5,247 nucleotides of DNA from Deltaproteobacteria bacterium (GTDB lineage Bacteria; Desulfobacterota; Desulfovibrionia; Desulfovibrionales; Desulfovibrionaceae). Below are positions 1-5,247 of this stretch, in pieces. Where the stretch lies: positions 1-5,247 of the forward strand of contig JAIRVN010000207.1 in assembly GCA_031253875.1 (NCBI GenBank), given 5' to 3'. The position numbers were made by a program, and so were the translations under genes. Positions within the stretch are counted from its first letter, which is position 1. The number at the start of each line of letters is the position of its first letter. Under the pieces are notes generated by a model. The model was given only the letters and a program-made list of their open reading frames with translations, was not told the origin of the DNA and made no database searches.

Positions 1-2950
1 CCGCAAGACGGCTCTGAATCTCGCACGCGCGCTGGGCGTCCAGGTGCGCGCCCTGCGTCAGGTGAAGGTTCTCACTCTGGACGGTTTCGACCGCACACAG
101 GTGGAAGCCCTTCTTCGCGAGGGCGTGCTGCATGACCCCGTCATACAGGCGGCGTCTCTGGGCGCATTGCCTCAGGCGCCCTTTGCGGCGGATTGGTTCG
201 TCGAGGTGGGCTTCCGTCCCGGCGTGACCGACAACGAAGGTCGTACCGCGCGCGACACCGCCGCCTTGTTCCTGCGCTTGCCCAAGGAAGGCCTCTCCGT
301 CTATACCGCCGTTCAATACCGCATCCGGAACGAACCAGGAAAAGAGCTGGCGCGGCGTGACGTGGAGCGTCTGGCGCGCGATCTGCTCTGTAACGAGCTC
401 ATTCAACGCTTTGCCGTCAAAAGCCGTGAAGAGTGGCAGGCCGAACCCGGTTTCCCGGCCCGGGCCGCCAGAGTGACGGGTGCGGCTTCCGACGAGGTCA
501 CGGCTGTTCCCCTCGCGCAGATGGACGACGAAGCCCTGACGGCCTTCAGCCGTGAAAACACGCTGGCCCTGAATCTTGAAGAAATGCGCGCCATCAGGGC
601 TCAGTATGCGCTGCCCGAACTGCGGGACGAACGCGCACGGCGTGGCCTGCCCGCAGATCCCACGGACGCGGAAATGGAAATGCTGGCCCAGACTTGGTCG
701 GAACATTGCAAACACAAGATTTTTGCCGCGCGCATCACGTATGAAAACCGGGAGACAGGCTTCAGGGAAGAGATCAACAGTCTGTATAAAAGCTGTATCC
801 AGGACGCCACAGCCGGCATCCGTAAACGGCTGGGGGCACGCGATTTCTGCCGCTCGGTCTTTAAGGACAACGCCGGAGTTATCGCGTTTAACGACGCATT
901 TGACGCATGCATCAAGGTGGAGACCCACAACAGCCCCTCCGCGCTTGATCCCTACGGCGGCGCGTTGACCGGCATCGTGGGCGTGAACCGCGACCCCATG
1001 GGCACGGGTCTGGGGGCGGAACTGGTATGCAACACCAATGTCTTCTGCTTTGCCTCTCCCTTCCATGAGGCGCCATTGCCTCCGCGCCTGCTGCATCCCC
1101 GGCGAGTGCTGGAGGGCGTGCGCGAAGGCGTGGAACACGGCGGCAACAAGTCCGGCATCCCGACCGTGAATGGTTCACTGGTCTTTGACGAACGCTTTCT
1201 GGGCAAACCGCTCGTGTTTTGTGGCACCGCGGGCCTTCTGCCCCGCGTGATCCACGGTCGCGAAGGCTGGCGCAAAAACGCCGAAGCGGACGATCATATC
1301 GTCATGGTCGGCGGCCGCATCGGTAAAGACGGCATCCACGGCGCAACCTTCTCCTCGGAGGAGCTGCACCAGGAATCACCCGCCACGGCCGTGCAGATTG
1401 GCGACCCCATCACGCAGCGCAAGATGTACGATTTCATCCTGTGCGCCCGGGATCTCGGCCTGTATAGCGCCATTACGGACAACGGCGCGGGCGGTTTGTC
1501 CTCTTCCGTGGGCGAAATGTGCGAAGACAGCGGCGGCGCGTGCCTGGATCTGGCCAAGGCGCCGCTCAAGTACGACGGCCTGCGTCCTTGGGAAATCCTG
1601 CTGTCCGAAGCGCAGGAACGCATGACGCTGGCCGTCCCGCCCGAACGTCTGCCACGTTTTCTCGAACTGGCGGCGGAAATGGACGTGGAGGCCACAGTAC
1701 TCGGCGTTTTCACCGCTTCCGGCGTTTTTGAGGCCTTTTACCGGGACAAGCCCGTGGTTCGTCTGCCCCTGGATTTTTTGCACTACGGCATGCCCCAGTA
1801 CCAGCTGCACGCCCGTTGGGATGCGCCCGTTCCACGGCCCGACGCCGGATTCGATCTGCCCGCCGCACAGCAAGGCGCGTTCCTGAAACGCATGCTCGGG
1901 CGCCTGAACATCTGCAGCAAGGAATACATCATCCGCCAGTACGACCATGAAGTGCGCGGCGGCAGCGTGATCAAGCCGCTCATGGGCGTCAGGCGCGACG
2001 GGCCTTCGGACGCGGCTGTGTTGCGCCCGCAGCTCGATTCGGAAAACGGACTGGTCATCGCGCACGGCATCTGCCCCAAATTCAGCGATTACGATACCTA
2101 CTGGATGATGGCCAATGCCGTGGACGAAGCCGTCCGCAACGCGGCGGCCGTCGGCGGCGACCCCGACTTCATGGCCGGGGTGGACAACTTCTGCTGGTGC
2201 GACCCGGTGGAATCTGAAAAAACACCCGACGGACGTCATAAACTCGCCCAGCTTGTCCGCGCCTGCAAGGCCCTGCGCCATTTCTGCCTGGCCTATGGCG
2301 TGCCCTGCGTGTCCGGCAAAGATTCCATGAAAAATGACTACAGCGGCGGCGGCCGGAAAATCTCCATCCCTCCCACAGTGCTTTTCAGCGTCATGGGTGT
2401 GATGCGCGATGTGAAGCTGGCCGTGTCCGGCGATTTCAAGCGCGCCGGAGAGGTCGTCTACCTTCTCGGCGGCACCTGGCGCGAACTGGGCGGCAGCGAG
2501 GCGGCAAGCGAGCAGGGGCTTGCCGGAGGCCGCGTGCCCCACGTGGACGCGCAAAGCGCACTGCAGCGCTACCGCACCCTGCACCGCTGCATGCAGCAGC
2601 GCATGATCACCGCCTGCCATGATCTCTCTGACGGCGGTCTGGGCGTGGCTGTCGCGGAAATGTGTCTGAGTGGCCGCCAAGGCGCGAAGATCAGGCTTGA
2701 CGACGTGCCCGCGCTGGAAGACATGAGCCCGGCCGAACTGTTGTATGCGGAATCCGCGAGCCGCCTGCTCGTTTCCGTGCGCGGCGACATGATCGAGGAC
2801 TTCGAGGAGGCCTTTACGGGACAGATCTGCGCCCGTATCGGCCGGACGACGGATGACGCGATATTGCGCATCGAACACAGGGGCCGGGAACTGCTGCGAG
2901 AAGACGTGGAAGATCTGGCGCGGGCGTTCAAAGCGACGCTGGACTGGTAA
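1..2950 (+). CDS. purL: Phosphoribosylformylglycinamidine (FGAM) synthase, PurS-PurL fusion without glutaminase domain; 5'-truncated by window edge
   Basis: Cytoplasmic enzyme of de novo purine synthesis: FGAR + ATP + ammonia (from glutamine) gives FGAM. Numbering residues from the in-frame GTG at 44, I see a PurS-like region (up to about 121), a linker ending in the signature SEHCKHK (219-225, with the conserved His221), and KVETHNSPSAL (from 291). These are followed by GNKSGIPTVNG (367-377), GGRIGKDGIHGATFSS (423-438), TDNGAGGL (478-485) and SEAQERM (521-527). The second, duplicated half has YDHEVRGGS (633-641), SGKDSMKN (757-764), HDLSDGGL (859-866) and ESASR (903-907). The frame is open to base 2 and its first codons continue the PurS-like fold, so the GTG is internal and the real start is upstream, perhaps a few tens of codons away. 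The protein stops soon after the second synthase half, so it lacks the C-terminal glutamine amidotransferase of E. coli-type PurL; a separate PurQ is inferred. No frameshift is visible. Family assignment is very secure; the fused subunit naming is less so. Confidence 0.96.
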   Translation, partial: RKTALNLARALGVQVRALRQVKVLTLDGFDRTQVEALLREGVLHDPVIQAASLGALPQAPFAADWFVEVGFRPGVTDNEGRTARDTAALFLRLPKEGLSVYTAVQYRIRNEPGKELARRDVERLARDLLCNELIQRFAVKSREEWQAEPGFPARAARVTGAASDEVTAVPLAQMDDEALTAFSRENTLALNLEEMRAIRAQYALPELRDERARRGLPADPTDAEMEMLAQTWSEHCKHKIFAARITYENRETGFREEINSLYKSCIQDATAGIRKRLGARDFCRSVFKDNAGVIAFNDAFDACIKVETHNSPSALDPYGGALTGIVGVNRDPMGTGLGAELVCNTNVFCFASPFHEAPLPPRLLHPRRVLEGVREGVEHGGNKSGIPTVNGSLVFDERFLGKPLVFCGTAGLLPRVIHGREGWRKNAEADDHIVMVGGRIGKDGIHGATFSSEELHQESPATAVQIGDPITQRKMYDFILCARDLGLYSAITDNGAGGLSSSVGEMCEDSGGACLDLAKAPLKYDGLRPWEILLSEAQERMTLAVPPERLPRFLELAAEMDVEATVLGVFTASGVFEAFYRDKPVVRLPLDFLHYGMPQYQLHARWDAPVPRPDAGFDLPAAQQGAFLKRMLGRLNICSKEYIIRQYDHEVRGGSVIKPLMGVRRDGPSDAAVLRPQLDSENGLVIAHGICPKFSDYDTYWMMANAVDEAVRNAAAVGGDPDFMAGVDNFCWCDPVESEKTPDGRHKLAQLVRACKALRHFCLAYGVPCVSGKDSMKNDYSGGGRKISIPPTVLFSVMGVMRDVKLAVSGDFKRAGEVVYLLGGTWRELGGSEAASEQGLAGGRVPHVDAQSALQRYRTLHRCMQQRMITACHDLSDGGLGVAVAEMCLSGRQGAKIRLDDVPALEDMSPAELLYAESASRLLVSVRGDMIEDFEEAFTGQICARIGRTTDDAILRIEHRGRELLREDVEDLARAFKATLDW

Positions 2951-2983
2951 TATCCCCAAGCATTCCGGATTTTTTGTCGCGAC

Positions 2984-3010
2984 TTGCACATTGTGGAAGA
3001 AGCGTATAAG
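2984..3010 (+). promoter_or_regulatory. Candidate sigma-70-type promoter for the AsmA-like gene
   Basis: A TATAAG box at 3005-3010 matches the -10 consensus at five of six positions. TTGCAC at 2984-2989 is a weak -35 (TTG matches only), with a short 15-base spacer. Transcription would begin near 3017, giving a leader of about 70 bases before the ATG at 3086. The position, in the gap after purL and upstream of the next gene, supports the call. The poor -35 and short spacer keep it tentative. Confidence 0.35.
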
Positions 3011-3026
3011 TATGAAACGGACATAG

Positions 3027-3089
3027 ATGAAACCGCATATGAGTAACCCTATCAGATTTGCGGACACTTCAGGCAGGTGCAAAGTATGA
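3027..3089 (+). other. Upstream open reading frame of 20 codons overlapping the AsmA-like start (ATGA)
   Basis: ATG at 3027 opens a frame of 20 sense codons that ends at TGA 3087-3089. This stop shares bases with the ATG at 3086-3088, forming the ATGA overlap typical of translational coupling. A second in-frame ATG lies at 3039. The peptide starts MKPHMSNPIR and ends GRCKV; I recognise no family and no run of one regulatory amino acid. No good ribosome binding site precedes either ATG, and if the TATAAG box is real the first ATG lies only about 10 bases into the transcript. It could be a coupled leader peptide or a chance frame. Confidence 0.25.
3075..3079 (+). promoter_or_regulatory. Ribosome binding site that decides the AsmA-like start
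   Basis: AGGTG lies six bases before the ATG at 3086, inside a purine-rich AGGCAGGTG stretch. It favours ATG 3086 over the in-frame GTG at 3077, which lies within this motif and has only an AGG three bases ahead of it. Starting at the ATG also gives a clean N-terminus of Met-Lys-Arg followed at once by the hydrophobic segment. Confidence 0.55.
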
Positions 3090-5158
3090 AACGCGTTCTT
3101 CTTGTCCTTGCGGGCCTTGTTCTTCTGGGCGTGATCGGCGTGGTCGTGGCGTTTATGCGCCTGGATGCGCAGAGCATACGCAATCAGGTGGCGGAAGCCG
3201 TACGCAGCGCAACCGGCAAACCACTGATCATGCAAGATATTCCTAAAGTTTCCTTTATGCCCTTGGGCGTAACCTTCGGGGCCGCGTATTGGGGCGTCAC
3301 TCCGGACGGCAAGCTTGATCCCGCAGGCGGCATTTCCGCGGCGGTCAAAAGCGGCCAGGTCGTCGTCCAACTCCTGCCCCTGCTTTCGGGCAAGGTACTG
3401 GTTGACGAAGTGCGTCTGGACAGCCCGAATGTGACGATCCGTCCGGAGACGAAACCTGCCGCCCAGACCACGCCGCCCAAGGCGGCGGACTCCAAGGCAT
3501 CGGCGGAGCCGCCCATTCCTCCCCAGGTGGAAGTGAACAGGCTCCGCCTGACGAATGCGTCCATCTTTCTGGAAATGGGCTCCGGCCAGACCGTGCGGCT
3601 GTCCAAACTCAATCTGGAACTGGACAACCTGAAGGTCGGCGAGGAAATGCGCCTGGATCTTTCTACACAGCTTGCCATGAGCGACCCCGACCTGGAAGGC
3701 GCGCTTGCGCTCAAGGCCAAAGCGTACTTGCAGACCCAGAACTATGAACTGCGCGACATTTCACTGCGCTTTACGCCCGTCAAAGGAGTCGTGCCAGCGG
3801 CTATAGGCCCGATTGATCTTGCCTTGCGGGCAAAATACGAGATCAGCAGCGGCAAGCTCAATCTGGCCATGCTGAGTCTCACCGCGCAGGGAGCCAAGGT
3901 GGAACTTGACGGCGAGGCTGACGTAAGAACATTGGCTTTCAACGGCAAACTCAAAGTGGACAGCCCCCCTCGTAAACTGGCCCAGGGTATGGGCATAAGC
4001 CTACCGTTCAAAAAAGGGCTGGAGAGCTTCAAACTGCAAAACACCGTGGCGATGACGGGCCAGACGCTCAGTCTCGGTTCAATCCAGGGCATGCTGGACA
4101 CCACCAGTATTGACGGCAAGCTGTCCCTGGAACTGGGCAAAATGCATGTGGCCGGCACGCTCAATCTGGGCGCTCTGAATCTGGATGCGCTTATGGCGTC
4201 CGCGCCCCTGCTGCCCGTGCTCTCGACCGAGGCGCTGGTCGCGTTGATCAGCCCGGCGGAAGCCCTGGCAGCCACATCTCAGCGAGCTCCCTCGAAAAGC
4301 CAGCCGGCCGCGCCAAGAACGCCGCCCGCCGAACCCGGGCCCGCAACGCCCAAATCTCCCAATACTCCTCCTGCTGCCGCGAACAACGCCTTGCCGTCCG
4401 TTGATATGGAACTGGCCTGCGCCTCGCTGACGGTTTCCAAGCTTCAATTCAAAGATATCCGCGCCAAGGCGCGCGGCCAGGGCTTGTACCGCATAGAACC
4501 GTTGAGCCTGAACCTGGGAACCGGCGGCACGGTTCAGATGCAGCTCGGCATTGACGCAAACGCCATGCGTTACACTGCGGCGGGCAAAGTCAGCAACGTG
4601 GCTGTCGGCCCCCTGCTGCAGGCTCTGCAGGGCAAACGGCCTGTGGACGGCACAGCCAACCTGGATCTGGACAATATCGCCTGCGCGGGCACTACTCCCA
4701 AAGCTGTCCAGGCCAGCCTGTCCGGCAAGGGGTTGCTTACGGTGCGCGGCATCGTGCTGAACGACGTGTCCATCCTGCCCAAGGACGCGCCCGCCGGACT
4801 CGGCAATCCGCCCACGCATTTTGAACAGTTGACGGTGCCTTTCACGGCCTCCGGCGGCATAGTCAATCTGGCGCCTGTTACCCTGACCTCGCCCGCCGCC
4901 AACGTCAAGGGACAGGGAGTGGTGCGCCTGCCGCAGGAAAGCCTGGAATTCACCGCGGATATCAGCCTGCTGAAAATTGCCACCATTCCTGTCCAGGCTT
5001 CCGGTCCCTTCAATTCCCTTTCCTACGGACTGGACGGCAAGCGCGCCCTGCAAATGCTGACTCAAACTCCCGCCGCGCTTGGAGAGGCCGCCGGGAAAAA
5101 AGCCGAAGAAGCCGCCCGCGGCGCAAAAAATTTATTTAAAGGAATTACCCGGCCCTAG
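3086..5158 (+). CDS. AsmA family protein, inner-membrane anchored with a large periplasmic domain
   Basis: A 690-residue protein that I place in the AsmA family. It begins Met-Lys-Arg and has one hydrophobic helix at about residues 4-24 (Leu/Val/Gly-rich), with no lipobox Cys and no clear signal peptidase site, so an uncleaved anchor is likely and the rest should be periplasmic. The N-terminal domain has family-like features: a GKPLIMQDIPKVSFMPLGV segment (about 45-63) and VRLDSPNVTIRPE (about 109-121). Many alternating-hydrophobic beta strands follow, as expected of the beta-groove fold. Pro/Ala-rich linkers interrupt it at about 122-147 and 398-437. The C-terminal part has the family's repeated strand pattern around GKGLLTVRGIVLND (about 547-560) and VKGQGVVRLPQESLEFTADI (about 607-626). 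The tail is a lysine- and alanine-rich helix. AsmA-like proteins are associated with outer-membrane assembly and phospholipid transport between membranes; the exact role here is inferred. It is somewhat longer than E. coli AsmA. The start is ATG 3086, not the in-frame GTG 3077. Confidence 0.8.
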   Translation: MKRVLLVLAGLVLLGVIGVVVAFMRLDAQSIRNQVAEAVRSATGKPLIMQDIPKVSFMPLGVTFGAAYWGVTPDGKLDPAGGISAAVKSGQVVVQLLPLLSGKVLVDEVRLDSPNVTIRPETKPAAQTTPPKAADSKASAEPPIPPQVEVNRLRLTNASIFLEMGSGQTVRLSKLNLELDNLKVGEEMRLDLSTQLAMSDPDLEGALALKAKAYLQTQNYELRDISLRFTPVKGVVPAAIGPIDLALRAKYEISSGKLNLAMLSLTAQGAKVELDGEADVRTLAFNGKLKVDSPPRKLAQGMGISLPFKKGLESFKLQNTVAMTGQTLSLGSIQGMLDTTSIDGKLSLELGKMHVAGTLNLGALNLDALMASAPLLPVLSTEALVALISPAEALAATSQRAPSKSQPAAPRTPPAEPGPATPKSPNTPPAAANNALPSVDMELACASLTVSKLQFKDIRAKARGQGLYRIEPLSLNLGTGGTVQMQLGIDANAMRYTAAGKVSNVAVGPLLQALQGKRPVDGTANLDLDNIACAGTTPKAVQASLSGKGLLTVRGIVLNDVSILPKDAPAGLGNPPTHFEQLTVPFTASGGIVNLAPVTLTSPAANVKGQGVVRLPQESLEFTADISLLKIATIPVQASGPFNSLSYGLDGKRALQMLTQTPAALGEAAGKKAEEAARGAKNLFKGITRP
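4277..4396 (+). other. Low-complexity Pro/Ala/Ser linker inside the AsmA-like protein
   Basis: Residues 398-437 of the AsmA-like protein are almost all Pro, Ala, Ser, Thr, Lys, Asn and Gly, with repeated Ala-Pro and Pro-Pro steps. This is probably disordered and joins the N-terminal beta-rich region to the C-terminal domain. A shorter stretch of the same kind lies at residues 122-147 (bases 3449-3526). Confidence 0.7.
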
Positions 5159-5190
5159 ACGGGTTTCCGCTGGACGCGCAAATTTTTTTT
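5147..5190 (+). terminator. Possible weak intrinsic terminator after the AsmA-like gene
   Basis: ACCCG (5147-5151) can pair with CGGGT (5160-5164) across an eight-base loop containing the stop codon, and a run of eight T lies at 5183-5190. The stem is only five pairs and sits 18 bases before the T-run, so this is not a textbook terminator. A three-pair CGC/GCG stem (5168-5170 with 5176-5178) lies closer to the T-run. AAAAAATTT (5125-5133) could also pair with AAATTTTTT (5180-5188) to enclose both. Confidence 0.3.
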
Positions 5191-5196
5191 CGTCTA

Positions 5197-5207
5197 CTGA
5201 CTGTCAG
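5197..5207. repeat. Inverted repeat CTGAC-T-GTCAG
   Basis: Two perfect five-base arms flank a single central T. It lies just after the T8 tract in the non-coding right end and one base before a second inverted repeat. It may be a protein-binding site; no known operator is recognised. Confidence 0.4.
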
Positions 5208-5208
5208 G

Positions 5209-5223
5209 GCTAAAGATTTTAGC
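5209..5223. repeat. Inverted repeat GCTAAA-GAT-TTTAGC
   Basis: Two perfect six-base arms are separated by three bases, within the last 40 bases of the window. The AT-rich arms make it a poor terminator stem, so an operator-like site or part of the control region of a gene beyond the window is an alternative. No match to a known motif is claimed. Confidence 0.4.
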
Positions 5224-5247
5224 ATGTTCGTGCGATGATACAGTGAA

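Noticed and set aside
44..46. GTG as the start codon of purL
   Set aside because: The frame stays open to the window edge and the upstream codons read as PurS-like sequence (TALNLARALG), so this GTG encodes an internal valine.
2962..2975. Terminator after purL (TCCGGA followed by six T)
   Set aside because: The TCCGGA dyad gives only three base pairs with no loop, so no stable hairpin can form before the T-run.
2971..2990. Sigma-54 promoter based on TTGCA at 2984-2988
   Set aside because: The required GG about 12 bases upstream of the GC is absent; those positions are T.
3077..3079. GTG as the start codon of the AsmA-like gene
   Set aside because: It lies inside the ribosome binding site of the ATG at 3086 and has no properly spaced site of its own.
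1376..3370. 664-codon open frame on the minus strand spanning purL, the gap and the start of the AsmA-like gene
   Set aside because: It lies antisense to well-supported genes, its product is His/Ala/Gly-rich with no recognisable domain, and such stop-free antisense frames are common in GC-rich coding DNA.
4079..5065. 328-codon open frame on the minus strand inside the AsmA-like gene
   Set aside because: Its Gly/Arg/Gln-rich product has no domain I recognise, and the plus-strand protein explains the whole stretch. It is a coding shadow.
5231..5244. Extended -10 promoter (TGATACAGT) near the right edge
   Set aside because: The hexamer matches only four of six positions, there is no -35 partner, and the downstream gene is not visible.

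Overview
This 5,247-base window is GC-rich and carries two protein genes, both on the plus strand. I recognise the first as a fused, glutaminase-less PurL-type enzyme of purine synthesis. The second looks like a one-pass inner-membrane protein of the AsmA family. The GC-rich codon use, the PurL architecture (PurS-like region fused to the synthase, no glutamine amidotransferase domain) and the envelope protein suggest a Gram-negative bacterium. Desulfovibrio and relatives are my best guess, but this rests on memory of the family, not on a search.

Layout: bases 1-2950 hold the 3' part of purL, whose true start lies before the window. Bases 2951-3085 are a 135-base gap. It holds a weak promoter candidate, a short perfect palindrome, and a 20-codon upstream reading frame whose stop overlaps the next start codon as ATGA. 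Bases 3086-5158 hold the complete AsmA-like gene. Bases 5159-5247 hold a T8 tract and two neighbouring inverted repeats but no gene.

The two genes have no obvious shared role. PurL acts in the cytoplasm at the fourth step of IMP synthesis. The AsmA-like protein would sit in the inner membrane with its bulk in the periplasm, where family members are linked to lipid movement and outer-membrane maintenance. The gap and promoter candidate suggest the second gene can be transcribed separately, although I see no strong terminator after purL, so read-through is possible.

I see no RNA gene, mobile element, CRISPR array or clearly new system. The points most worth checking are the missing glutaminase domain, the apparent duplication at the PurL N-terminus, the upstream reading frame, and the paired inverted repeats at the right edge. 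Several long open frames on the minus strand are antisense shadows.
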